In this document: in pieces, positions 1-8,195 of the stretch | Numbering within the stretch: the first letter of the stretch is position 1 | How the letters are laid out: each line of letters opens with the position of its first letter | Assembly: GCA_017792465.1 (NCBI GenBank) | Contig: CP051234.1 | Span: 4,000,501-4,064,500 of the forward strand | Source: Filomicrobium sp. | GTDB taxonomy: Bacteria > Pseudomonadota > Alphaproteobacteria > Rhizobiales > Hyphomicrobiaceae | Direction of reading: 5' to 3' | DNA: 64,000 bases | Translations under genes and position numbers: made by a program | The notes under the pieces: generated by a model | Told to the model about the DNA's origin: nothing | What the model saw: the letters and a program-made list of their open reading frames with translations, nothing else | Databases searched by the model: none

Positions 1-126
1 ACACGGGGCGGTATGGCTGGTCATAGCGAGACGGATTAGCACGGGCGAGCGGTTCCGGGACGACGCCGTTCCAGGCCGCTCGCGCGGCCTTAACGGCGAC
101 GTCGATTCCTGAGACTTGAAGTCAGG
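1..126. other. Left window edge, no gene called
   Basis: The 126 bases beyond the stop of the HerA-like gene are too short to assign. No terminator hairpin with a T-run is evident, so a further gene of the same operon could lie outside the window. Confidence 0.4.
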
Positions 127-2169
127 TTACCGGTTGGATCTTTGACTCAACCGCTCGCGCAGTGATTTGAGCGCGACATTGCTGCTGCCTGAGCCTGCTG
201 GTTCGGCTGAAGCAAGTTCAGGCTGTTGGGCAGGTGCAGCGGGTTGGCGTCGAAGTGGTGAAAGGCCGCGGCGTTCGCCTTCGGGTGCTTGCGCCGTTTC
301 GCGACGCAAGGATGGCGCGGGACGCTGCTGCTGAGCAGGCGGCGGTTGCGCGTGTGCGTGCGCGTCTTCCGGGGCTTGCTGCGGATAGCCTCTGGTCTCA
401 CCGTTGTGTGCTGCCGCATTATGATCGGAGTGGGCTGCTCGTTCGGGCGGCATGTGGATGTTCTCGGCCAGCATTGACAGTGTCGTGGTTTCATCGAATT
501 CACCACCGGAACTGCGCCAGCGATCGACCAGATGGTCGAGGAAGTTCTCGTCGATATTGCAATCTTGCCAGCAATCGGAGAAGTGCGCCGTCGAGGATCG
601 GGGCAATGATTCTTCCGGCAGGTCATCGAACTTGATACGGACCGGCAAAGAGACGCCGTCGCCAAACGCGATTGCTTCGCGTTGGCCGAGGGCTGGCAGG
701 AATTCGAGCAGCCCGGACCCGGTGTCTGACACCGCGGAGTGAACGATCGCCTGGTCTTTGTCGTTGGACATGCGCAGTGCGAAGACGGTGTTGCACTGGG
801 ACAGGATCGTCGGGTCGATCTCGGCGGGGCGCTGGGTCACGACACACAACGAGGCACCGTACTTGCGACCTTCCTTGGCGATCTTGGCGATCGCGCGTTT
901 GCAGGGTTCGAAACCTGCGTCGGCGGCTGCAGGGACGTAGCGGTGCGCTTCTTCGCAAACCAGAGTGACCGGAACCTTTCCGTCCGCCCAGACCGCAAAA
1001 TCGAACGTCATGCGGCATAGAACCGAAACGACGACCTTGACGATATCAGGTGGCAGGCCGGTGAGTTCGAAGATTGTGATCGGCTTGCCGTTGACGGGCA
1101 CGCGGAAGATGCGGCCCAGAATTTGAGCCATACCATCATAGACGGTGAGGGAGCCGAACATGAAAGCGTAACGCGCATCCTGCGAAACTTGCTCGATGCG
1201 TGCTTTGACGTTGCGATAGGGGGAGAGGTCTCGTTTGTTTTCGAGCTTACCCATGCGCTCGTCGATCATCGCCGTCAGATCGGAGATGCGATAGGGGACC
1301 GGGGTGTCGACGGTGAAGCGGCCGGGATCGTTGGGATTGCGGCGCAGTCGCCCGTTGCCGCCAGGCTCGCCGTTGCGGCTTACGGCGTACTTTGCCTTGG
1401 CGATCGGGATCAGTTCCTGGAGGATTTCGATTTCGGCCTTGCGCTCGTTACCGGCGAGCAGGACTTCCTGCAGTTCGTCGAACGTCAACAGCCAGAACGG
1501 CAACTGCATGTTGCGCGGGCTGATGATTTCGCCCCATTCCTTGAACGCGGTCGCATATTCGTTGTGCGGATCGAGCAGCACGATGTGCGCGGCGGGGTTC
1601 TGTTTGAGGATCGCGCGCAAGATCAGGGCTGTTGAACACGACTTTCCGGTGCCGGTCGTGCCGAGCACAGCGAAGTGCTTTCCGAGCAGATCATCGACGC
1701 GGACATTGGCCGGGATGCTGACATCCTGGCGCAGCGTTCCAACGCGGACCGTGCGCTGGTCCTGACAGAAAAATGCCAGGCTCAATTCTGTTTTGGATGA
1801 GAGACGAACACGGTCGCCGAGTGCGGGATAAATCGTAACGCCGCGGTTAAAGCTGAGGTTGCCGTCGTCCTGGCGCCAAAGTTCACCGACGAGACCAAGC
1901 TCGGCAATCCACAGTTCGGATTCGCCTTCGCGCTGGGCGGGGACGGGTGCGCTCAACGCCGACACGATCGCCAACACGACAGTCTTGTTGGTGTCGATGG
2001 CAAGAAGCGTTCCCATTTCAGGGCGGTCGTCCATCAGGCGTGCCGAGCCGCTCTTGGAGCTGTCGAGCAGCACAATGGCCTTGGCGCCTGTCACGGACAC
2101 GATGCGGCCGATTGAAGCGTCGGGAGCGCTCTTGGGGTGACGATCTTCTGGATGCATTGGGGTCGTCAT
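127..2169 (-). CDS. HerA-type P-loop ATPase (DUF87/HAS-barrel family)
   Basis: A 680-residue hexameric-type DNA translocase or helicase. A beta-rich HAS-barrel-like region fills roughly residues 15-160. A Walker A motif (GTTGTGKS, about 170-177) and a Walker B motif (VTLVCEEAHR, about 401-410) define the FtsK/HerA-like core, and an arginine-rich 'QRPAEIDPTILSQCNT' segment follows. Residues from about 570 to the end are Pro/Gln/Ala-rich low complexity. HerA proteins usually pair with a NurA nuclease in DNA end processing or phage defence. No nuclease gene is next to this one; instead its ATG overlaps the stop of a histidine kinase gene by 4 bases (ATGA at 2166-2169), implying coupled translation. 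The family call is firm; the function here is unknown. Confidence 0.88.
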   Translation of the reverse strand: MTTPMHPEDRHPKSAPDASIGRIVSVTGAKAIVLLDSSKSGSARLMDDRPEMGTLLAIDTNKTVVLAIVSALSAPVPAQREGESELWIAELGLVGELWRQDDGNLSFNRGVTIYPALGDRVRLSSKTELSLAFFCQDQRTVRVGTLRQDVSIPANVRVDDLLGKHFAVLGTTGTGKSCSTALILRAILKQNPAAHIVLLDPHNEYATAFKEWGEIISPRNMQLPFWLLTFDELQEVLLAGNERKAEIEILQELIPIAKAKYAVSRNGEPGGNGRLRRNPNDPGRFTVDTPVPYRISDLTAMIDERMGKLENKRDLSPYRNVKARIEQVSQDARYAFMFGSLTVYDGMAQILGRIFRVPVNGKPITIFELTGLPPDIVKVVVSVLCRMTFDFAVWADGKVPVTLVCEEAHRYVPAAADAGFEPCKRAIAKIAKEGRKYGASLCVVTQRPAEIDPTILSQCNTVFALRMSNDKDQAIVHSAVSDTGSGLLEFLPALGQREAIAFGDGVSLPVRIKFDDLPEESLPRSSTAHFSDCWQDCNIDENFLDHLVDRWRSSGGEFDETTTLSMLAENIHMPPERAAHSDHNAAAHNGETRGYPQQAPEDAHAHAQPPPAQQQRPAPSLRRETAQAPEGERRGLSPLRRQPAAPAQQPELASAEPAGSGSSNVALKSLRERLSQRSNR

Positions 2170-3062
2170 CGCGATCCTCCCGCCTTCCCGCCGCCACCGA
2201 AGACGGCATCACGGGCGGCAGCTATTGAGAGGTAATTACGTGAGGGGAAATGCAGGACGGCTTCGGTGCCGGCATCCTTTTCACTGCGGATGTTGAGCGT
2301 TCCGCCATGCAGTTCCGTCAGCGACTTGGCGATCGGCAGACCGAGACCTGTGCCCTCGCGCCAGCGCGTGCGAGAACCGTCGACCTGGCCGAATGGTTCC
2401 AGCGCGATCGCCAGTTCTTCCGGGGTCATGCCGACGCCTGTGTCACGAATAATGATCGTCAGGCTTTCGTCTTGCGATGATCTGGATTCAATTTCGACTT
2501 TGCCGCCAGGCAGCGTGAATTTCACGGCGTTCGACAACAGGTTGCCGAAGATCTGGGCCAGCTTGCCATCATCACCGCGGATCGGCGGCAGCGCCTCAGG
2601 AAGAAGATTCTCGATTGCGACCTGGGCTGCTGCGGCATCGTTGCTTATGGCTTCGATTTGGCGGCTGAGAATTTCTTTCACATCCAGTTCGCGTGCGTCG
2701 AGCGTATAGCTTCCTGCCTGAATCTTGGAGATGTCGAGGATGTCGTTGATGACCGTCAGGAGGTGGGCGGCCGCATCGTTGATCAGGTTGGCGTATTCGA
2801 TGACCTGCTCAGCATCCATAGCGCCGCTTTGCTGATTGGCGAGGATCTTCGAAAATCCGATGACCGTATTGAGCGGGGTCCTTAGTTCATGGCTCATATT
2901 GGAGATGAACTCGGATTTCACCTTGCTGGCGAGTTCGGATTCGATGCGGGCCGTGTGTTCAGCGACACGCGTGCGCTCGCGCAAAACGGCTTCGGCCATC
3001 AGCGAGGAATACTCGTGAAGGAGTGCGTTCGATTTGCTGATGCCGTATGCGCCTTGGAGCAT
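2166..3062 (-). CDS. Sensor histidine kinase without a sensor domain
   Basis: A 298-residue kinase of the HisKA + HATPase_c type. The H-box is SHELRTPLN with the phosphorylated His at residue 58. An N-box (NLLSNAVKF), G1 (DTGVGM) and G2 (GTGLGLPIA) follow, so catalysis should be intact. Only about 50 residues, probably a coiled coil, precede the H-box: there is no membrane segment, PAS or GAF domain. The signal must therefore come through a partner. It is the promoter-proximal gene of a two-gene unit with the HerA-like ATPase. No response regulator is adjacent. The core resembles the DivJ/PleC-like kinases common in alphaproteobacteria, but this is not proof of that role. Confidence 0.88.
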   Translation of the reverse strand: MLQGAYGISKSNALLHEYSSLMAEAVLRERTRVAEHTARIESELASKVKSEFISNMSHELRTPLNTVIGFSKILANQQSGAMDAEQVIEYANLINDAAAHLLTVINDILDISKIQAGSYTLDARELDVKEILSRQIEAISNDAAAAQVAIENLLPEALPPIRGDDGKLAQIFGNLLSNAVKFTLPGGKVEIESRSSQDESLTIIIRDTGVGMTPEELAIALEPFGQVDGSRTRWREGTGLGLPIAKSLTELHGGTLNIRSEKDAGTEAVLHFPSRNYLSIAAARDAVFGGGGKAGGSR

Positions 3063-3697
3063 TTTGAATTACGTTCTGTCTCGTTTTTTGACAGCTGGAG
3101 GGTAGTCAGCGAAGCTATAACTTGAAGTTAATGAAAACTGCGGCCTTTCCATTTCCTTGTGCTGTGGTGTGTTTTTTAGTGGAATAGATTTCGGGTGATT
3201 GCGTTTTGGAATTCCATGGTTGTTCGCGTCTAAATTTTTATATTTTTCAATGTGTTGTTATTGTTCGTTGGGGCGTCCGAGGGGGCTTTGGGGTCGGGAA
3301 ATAAATATGTCGTTTATAGGTTTCCTGGTTCCGATACGACGTTAACGTCTTAAATTAAGTTTTCAGTAAATTGTCATTGAAATGTCGGGGCTGACTGCGG
3401 CGTTCATAGCGTCGACGTGTCGAGGCAACTCCATTCCAACGTTCTGTCGTGCATGTGATTGGCTCGACGTTGACGCTTAGCACGTTCGTTAGGGGCCTGT
3501 TCACGCTCCCTTGGTTAAAAGAATGAGAATGCAACAGGCGGCTCAAGTCGTGGCCCACGGTTGCGTCGATGATCTGAATGTGGGCCGGCCTGCAAGGCGC
3601 AAGGCGCAAGGCTCAAGGTGCAAGGTGCAAGGCGGGCAGCGGTCAATCAGGTTATCGCAGTCTCAATCAAGGACGCGAGTTGCGGAGCTGGTTCGAC
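3063..3697. other. Long A+T-rich intergenic region
   Basis: This 635-bp gap separates the divergent kinase and methyltransferase genes. Roughly 3100-3370 is clearly richer in A+T than the surroundings and probably holds the promoters for the leftward kinase-HerA unit. The right part holds the 7-bp tandem repeat described separately. A minus-strand frame at 3355-3609 has no ribosome site or recognisable motif and is not called. Confidence 0.5.
3592..3633. repeat. Six tandem copies of a 7-bp repeat, GCAAGGY
   Basis: Copies start at 3592, 3599, 3606, 3613, 3620 and 3627: GCAAGGC three times, TCAAGGT, GCAAGGT, GCAAGGC. They end 64 bases before the methyltransferase start, so they lie in its leader or promoter. 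Heptameric short tandem repeats are known in intergenic DNA of several bacterial groups and vary in copy number by slippage. Confidence 0.9.
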
Positions 3698-4381
3698 GTG
3701 ACGAGTAACATTCTCAGTTCTCCCAAGACCTGGACGCGCGCAAGGGACGGCGTCGACTACCGCTATCTGGCTGGTGCGAAGCATGCCATCGTGGCTCGGC
3801 TGCCTTTCGACCCGACGGCCTCGGTGTTGGAAATTGGATGTGGTCGCGGTGAGACTGGGGCGCTGGCCATCGCGCAAAACCGGGTTCGACGATATGTCGG
3901 CGTCGAAATGCTGCCGGAGCGGGCGGCGCGCGCGCAGGAAGAACTCTCCGAGGTGATCGTCGGCGATGTCGAGGCGATTGAGCTTGAGTTTTTGCCAGCC
4001 GAATTCGATGCGCTGGTTTTATCGGATGTCGTCCAGCAACTGCGTGAACCGGCGGCTCTCCTTCGTCGCCTGCATCGCTTCGTTCGCCCGGGCGGTTTGG
4101 TGCTTGCCAGCTCACCCAACTTCGCCCATTGGAAAGTCATTCGCGAGCTTTTGTTCGGGCGTTTGGCGGAACCGGTGCACAGCGAAGCCGGACAAGCCGA
4201 CTTACACCGCTTCACGCCGGAGAGCTTTGCGGGGCTATTTGAGCGCTCAGGTTATGATGTCGTTTCGTCTGGGCCCGTTCGGCGTTTTTCGCAAAAGCAG
4301 CGTCTCGTGGCCCGCTTGCTCGGCAACCATTTTCAGCACCTGCTGATGGACGAGATCAATATCGAGGCGGTTCGGCGCTAG
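3698..4381 (+). CDS. Class I SAM-dependent methyltransferase (MetW-like)
   Basis: About 227 residues from the GTG at 3698, chosen because a GCGGAG ribosome site lies 11 bases upstream and the longer frame would read through the tandem repeat. Motif I is VLEIGCGRGETG, the acidic residue ending beta-2 is in VGVEM, and motif IV lies around LVLSDVVQQL; 'FVRPGGLVLAS' is the post-III region. These mark a Rossmann-type methyltransferase (Methyltransf_11/MetW-like). The substrate cannot be read from the sequence. The gene stands alone, 305 bp ahead of hprA on the same strand. Confidence 0.8.
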   Translation: MTSNILSSPKTWTRARDGVDYRYLAGAKHAIVARLPFDPTASVLEIGCGRGETGALAIAQNRVRRYVGVEMLPERAARAQEELSEVIVGDVEAIELEFLPAEFDALVLSDVVQQLREPAALLRRLHRFVRPGGLVLASSPNFAHWKVIRELLFGRLAEPVHSEAGQADLHRFTPESFAGLFERSGYDVVSSGPVRRFSQKQRLVARLLGNHFQHLLMDEINIEAVRR

Positions 4382-4686
4382 CGCGTTCCGCCACAGACTC
4401 GGGCTTGGCTTCTTGTTGCTTATTGCCCGACAGAGCGCTTTTCCGTTCAGGCCCCCTGCCCAATCCTCTTGCACAAACGGCCTCTTTTTTCAGGGCATCA
4501 TGACGCCTGCTCTTAAGATGCAAGCGACCGGAATGGTTAATAAAAGAGCCAAAAAGAATGTTGCGCGGCAGCAAAGTCTGCGCAGATGCGGCATCTCCTA
4601 CGAAAGTCTTGTCAGGGGCGCGTGGCTGCGGCAAAAGCGTCTGGACAGATTTGGTAAATAAGAACCTTCAGAGGAGGGATACGTTC
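4382..4686. other. Intergenic region upstream of hprA
   Basis: These 305 bases carry the hprA promoter and leader. A good ribosome site (GAGGAGG at 4672-4678) precedes the ATG. I see no riboswitch-like fold and no further gene. Confidence 0.4.
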
Positions 4687-5646
4687 ATGACGAAGCGTTT
4701 GTTGATCACGCGGCGTTTGCCGGCTGCGGCGGAGGAGCGCGCGAACCGGGATTATACGGTCGTGCAGAATGCCGACGACCACCAGATGTCGGCTGACGAG
4801 ATCATCGAAAAAGCCGCCGACGTCGACGCGCTTCTGATCACGATTACCGACAAGATGCCTGCCGATGTGATCAACCGGTTGCCGGAACACATCAAGATCC
4901 TGTCGACCTTCTCGATCGGCTACGACCATATCGACCTTGAGGCTTCCAAGGCTCGCGGTATTCAGGTCGGCAACGCGCCGCACGGCGTAACGGTGGCGAC
5001 GGCGGAAATCGCGATGCTGCTATTGCTGGGTGCTGCCCGCCGTGCCGGCGAAGGCGAAAAGATGATCCGTACGCGCAGCTGGCCGGGCTGGGCTCCGCTG
5101 CAGCTCGTCGGTCAGCGTCTTGACGGCAAGAAGCTCGGCATTTTCGGCTTCGGTAAGATCGGCCGGGCGCTGGCACAACGCGCGCGCGGGTTCGATATGG
5201 AGATCCACTATCACGATATCGTCCGCGCCAAGCCGGAGGACGAGAAAGGTGCGATCTATCACGACACGCTCGACAGTCTGCTTTCGGTTTCGCAGTTCTT
5301 CTCGATCAACGCGCCGTCGCTGCCCTCGACCCGCTACTTCTTCAACACGGAAGCCATTGAGAAGATGCCGCAGGGCGCAGTCGTCGTGAACACGGCGCGC
5401 GGCGATTTGGTCAAGGACGAGGACTTGATCGCGGCGCTGAAGTCGGGACGCTTGTCGTATGCCGGCCTTGACGTGTTCGCCGGTGAGCCGAACATCAATG
5501 AAGGCTACTACGACCTGGAAAACACGTTCCTGTTCCCGCACCTTGGATCGGCTGCGATCGAGGCACGTAACCAGATGGGCTTTGAAGCTCTCGATAACGT
5601 CGATGCGGCGTTTGCAGGAAAAGACATGCCGTTCAAGCTGGCTTAA
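4687..5646 (+). CDS. hprA: Hydroxypyruvate reductase / glycerate dehydrogenase (serine cycle)
   Basis: A 319-residue D-2-hydroxyacid dehydrogenase that reduces hydroxypyruvate to D-glycerate with NADH. The start is the ATG at 4687, 8 bases after GAGGAGG; the longer frame from 4558 lacks such support. The NAD site is GFGKIGRA (about 154-161). The catalytic trio is Arg238 (NTARGD), Glu267 (FAGEP) and His285 (FPHLGSA). Long identical stretches, such as the GNAPHGVTVATAEIAM region (about 96-110) and the RTRSWPGW region, match my memory of the Hyphomicrobium methylovorum enzyme (structure 1GDH). In methylotrophs it follows serine-glyoxylate aminotransferase, and a homologue of that enzyme lies at 12.0 kb. 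A strong terminator follows. Confidence 0.93.
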   Translation: MTKRLLITRRLPAAAEERANRDYTVVQNADDHQMSADEIIEKAADVDALLITITDKMPADVINRLPEHIKILSTFSIGYDHIDLEASKARGIQVGNAPHGVTVATAEIAMLLLLGAARRAGEGEKMIRTRSWPGWAPLQLVGQRLDGKKLGIFGFGKIGRALAQRARGFDMEIHYHDIVRAKPEDEKGAIYHDTLDSLLSVSQFFSINAPSLPSTRYFFNTEAIEKMPQGAVVVNTARGDLVKDEDLIAALKSGRLSYAGLDVFAGEPNINEGYYDLENTFLFPHLGSAAIEARNQMGFEALDNVDAAFAGKDMPFKLA

Positions 5647-5694
5647 GGCTGGCTATCGTCAGGACCGATGGGTCCTGATATCGGCAAAAAATTA

Positions 5695-5730
5695 GAGGCG
5701 GCTTCCAAGTTTGGAAGCCGCCTCTTTTTT
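5695..5730 (+). terminator. Rho-independent terminator after hprA, probably bidirectional
   Basis: A perfect 14-bp stem (5695-5708 with 5711-5724) closes a 2-base loop and is followed by TTTTTTGTTTTT. An A-rich stretch on the left (AAAAAATTA) would act as the U-tract for leftward transcription of the convergent gene. Confidence 0.93.
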
Positions 5731-5768
5731 GTTTTTAGCGGGCTATCAGGCCCGGATGGGTTGCTTTG

Positions 5769-6311
5769 TTAGCCGCGGCTGACGATCACGCAACGGGCGT
5801 GGGGGTTCTTGCCGCGGGACTTACGAATACGAAGCTCGCTGCGGCATTCGTTCATGGCGCGATCACAGGCGTTACGACCGTACTTCTTGCCGGCGACACC
5901 CCAGATGCGAGAGCCATTGCCGTAACGCTTCTTGGCTGCGGCGACGCACGAACGGTTCTTGTACTTCGTGTGCTTGTTGTACTTCTTGTTCTTGCCGGTC
6001 CAGATCCCGATACGTTTGCCAGCCAGGTAGGTGTAGGTCTTGCCCAACGGCTTGGTGACGTACTTCGTGATAATGGTAGTCTTCTTGGTGCCGTTCTTCG
6101 ACTTGGTCGTCGTGCGCTTGGTCGATACGACGCCTTTTCTCGTGTGCTTGGTCGACAGGGTCGTGACCTTGTTCCCGGTCTTCTTCTTGATCGTGTAGGA
6201 TTTTGCGGATTTTGAGTGTTTGTGATGGCTGGAAGCAGCCGAAGCATATGTGGCGGCCGTGAGTGGAACGGCTGCGATCAACAGGGTGGCAAGCGCCTTT
6301 CTAGCAAACAT
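5769..6311 (-). CDS. Lysine-rich exported protein of unknown function
   Basis: 180 residues with a clear signal peptide (cleavage probably after TYASA, about residue 25). Residues 30-125 are almost all Lys, Thr, Ser, Arg and Gly, giving a very basic, disordered-looking region. The C-terminal 55 residues differ: four Cys with the pattern C-A-A-A-K..., ACDRAMNEC and ARC, and a WG-V-AG segment, suggesting a small disulfide-bonded domain. GGGAGAGAG sits just upstream of the ATG. The Cys-containing end loosely recalls DUF4189-type domains, but I do not assign it. It may bind cell-wall polyanions. Confidence 0.75.
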   Translation of the reverse strand: MFARKALATLLIAAVPLTAATYASAASSHHKHSKSAKSYTIKKKTGNKVTTLSTKHTRKGVVSTKRTTTKSKNGTKKTTIITKYVTKPLGKTYTYLAGKRIGIWTGKNKKYNKHTKYKNRSCVAAAKKRYGNGSRIWGVAGKKYGRNACDRAMNECRSELRIRKSRGKNPHARCVIVSRG

Positions 6312-6523
6312 TTTCTCTCTCCCATGTCATCGGCCACCACCTCGGTTGGCCGTCCGATGGAAAAGAGAATGGCAAAGTCTATCTGAATGCTTCTTGAGCC
6401 GATTAGTTAGGTCACGTTCATGTAAATTGCGAGGCGTTGCGGCTCAATACGGAATGTTATGACTTGCCGACGGCTGCATCCGCCAGAGGCGCGCCGCAAA
6501 CGATTTGAAGGCCTGCCGCGCAA

Positions 6524-6802
6524 TCAGGTTTCGTCGCCGTTGCTCTTTTTCGAATATGCATCGAGCCAGAAATCGTAGATCGCCATCGCGCTTGAAATGA
6601 GAAGCACGATGCGTAGCGATGTGCTTTGCACCTTGAGGCCGACGATGGCCAGGAAGACGAGAAGGCCGCTCAATGAGGCGGCTGCGATGACCCGGTCATA
6701 ATAGCGAGGCGCAAAGAACCGGGTGGCAATAATGGCAACCGCGATGATCCCGATGTAGACGAGAACGTCGAAGAGCGAAAACTTTCCAAACAAGCCGGGC
6801 AT
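6524..6802 (-). CDS. Small three-TM membrane protein
   Basis: 92 residues with three predicted membrane segments (about 12-30, 36-57 and 62-80) and a charged tail ending KKSNGDET. A GAGAGG ribosome site lies ahead of the ATG. I do not recognise a family. It lies downstream of the amidase gene on the same strand, about 35 bases away, and could be the last gene of the TRAP-amidase unit. Confidence 0.65.
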   Translation of the reverse strand: MPGLFGKFSLFDVLVYIGIIAVAIIATRFFAPRYYDRVIAAASLSGLLVFLAIVGLKVQSTSLRIVLLISSAMAIYDFWLDAYSKKSNGDET

Positions 6803-6836
6803 TGTCAGCCTCTCTCGTGGTCAACTCTGTTTAGCG

Positions 6837-8177
6837 TCAGGTGGATTCAGCCAGATGCTGAGCCAGCCAACGGGCGGTTCGTAACAGTCGTGCATCGTCC
6901 TGGCGCTGTCCGACCAACTGAACGCCAACGGGCAGGCCGTTGATCTCCATGAGCGGAATGCTGACGGCGGGCATGCCCAAGTAGGTCCACAGGCCATTGA
7001 AGATCGGCGAACCGGTGATGCCTTCTTCGAGCTTTGGCGCCGGACCGGGCGCGGCAGGCGTCAGGATGACGGTATAGGTTTCGAATAGTTCGCCGAGGCC
7101 CGCGTAACCTTTGTCGCGCGAAGCGATGGCTTCGATGTAATCGCGTACGGGAACCTTGGCGCCTTCATCGAGACGGGCATTCAGCCCATCGGACAAAGCC
7201 GAGCGGTCCTTGTCCTGGAGCGGGCCGTAATAGGCGGCGTTTTCGGCAAGCTGCACGATGCGCTGCCATTCCAGGACATGATCGAGCCCGGGGACGGTGA
7301 TTTCATCGCAAATGCGGCCGAGGTGATCGCACAGCTCCTGGAATGCTTCGCGCATTGCGGGATCGGCGTATTCGTCCCAGGCCGGCGTCTTCACGAACGC
7401 GAAGGTCGGCGTCATGGGTGGTTCGCTGCCGGCAATCTCGCTGAGATGGGGTTGGCTGCGCGGGTAGCTGACAGGATCAGCGGGATCGTGCGCCGACATG
7501 CAGTCGGTCAGTAGTGCCAAATCGTCGATCGAGCGGGCGAACATGCCGACCGTGTCGAGCGTTGGGGATTGCATCAGCACGCCGCGACGCGAGATGAGGC
7601 CGAGCGTCGGTTTGAAGCCATAGATCCCGCAATATGAGGCCGGGCGCAGAACCGAACCTGCGGTTTGCGAGCCCAGGGCGGCGGGCACCATCAGATCGCC
7701 GACGGCGGCGGCCGAGCCGGCCGACGAGCCGCCTGGCGACCGGTCGAGCGCCAGTGGGTTGCGGGTTTTCGCCGGAGTGAGCAATGCCAGCTCGGTGGTA
7801 ACCGTCTTGCCGAGGATGATGGCGCCGGCGGATTTCAAAGCATCGACGCAAGCGGCATCTTGTTTGCGCCCGTAGTCCTCGTAAAGCGGGCAGCCCATCC
7901 GGGTTGGATAGTCGACGGTATCGAAGATGTCCTTGATCGCGATGGGCACGCCATGCAAGGGCCCGACACCTCGCCCGAAACCGCGGACGGTATCGGCCCG
8001 GCGGGCCTGGTCGAGGGCCTGGTCGGCATCGATTGAGGCCCAGGCGCCGACTTCCCCGTCGCGCGCTTTGATGCGGGCGAGGAAAGCCGTGACCAGTGCT
8101 TCGGATGTGGTCCGGCCATCGGCGATGGCGGCTGCGGCTTGAGATACCGTGAGCTGGACCAGTTCTTCAGATTTCAA
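6837..8177 (-). CDS. Amidase-signature hydrolase
   Basis: 446 residues of the amidase signature family, which hydrolyses carboxamides through a Ser-cisSer-Lys triad. Lys82 (IAIKDIF), the GGSSAGS motif (149-155) and the nucleophile Ser175 (QTAGSV) are all present. The start appears to be a TTG 18 bases after the dctM stop, with GGAG about 10 bases upstream, so the gene is co-transcribed with the TRAP genes. Related members act on glutamyl-tRNA, allophanate, fatty acid amides or other amides; the substrate is unknown. The operon context suggests it releases the transported acid from an amide, or acts on a transported amide. Confidence 0.88.
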   Translation of the reverse strand: MKSEELVQLTVSQAAAAIADGRTTSEALVTAFLARIKARDGEVGAWASIDADQALDQARRADTVRGFGRGVGPLHGVPIAIKDIFDTVDYPTRMGCPLYEDYGRKQDAACVDALKSAGAIILGKTVTTELALLTPAKTRNPLALDRSPGGSSAGSAAAVGDLMVPAALGSQTAGSVLRPASYCGIYGFKPTLGLISRRGVLMQSPTLDTVGMFARSIDDLALLTDCMSAHDPADPVSYPRSQPHLSEIAGSEPPMTPTFAFVKTPAWDEYADPAMREAFQELCDHLGRICDEITVPGLDHVLEWQRIVQLAENAAYYGPLQDKDRSALSDGLNARLDEGAKVPVRDYIEAIASRDKGYAGLGELFETYTVILTPAAPGPAPKLEEGITGSPIFNGLWTYLGMPAVSIPLMEINGLPVGVQLVGQRQDDARLLRTARWLAQHLAEST

Positions 8178-8195
8178 CGTGCGTTGCTCCGGTCG

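Noticed and set aside
3342-3357. CtrA-type TTAA-N7-TTAA site
   Set aside because: TTAA elements are present but spaced 4 or 9 bases apart, not 7.
3355-3609. 84-codon minus-strand frame
   Set aside because: No ribosome site, no recognisable motif, and it runs into the tandem-repeat region.
3578-3697. Upstream extension of the methyltransferase
   Set aside because: It would translate the 7-bp tandem repeat into low-complexity residues; the GTG at 3698 has a ribosome site and sits at the start of family-like sequence.
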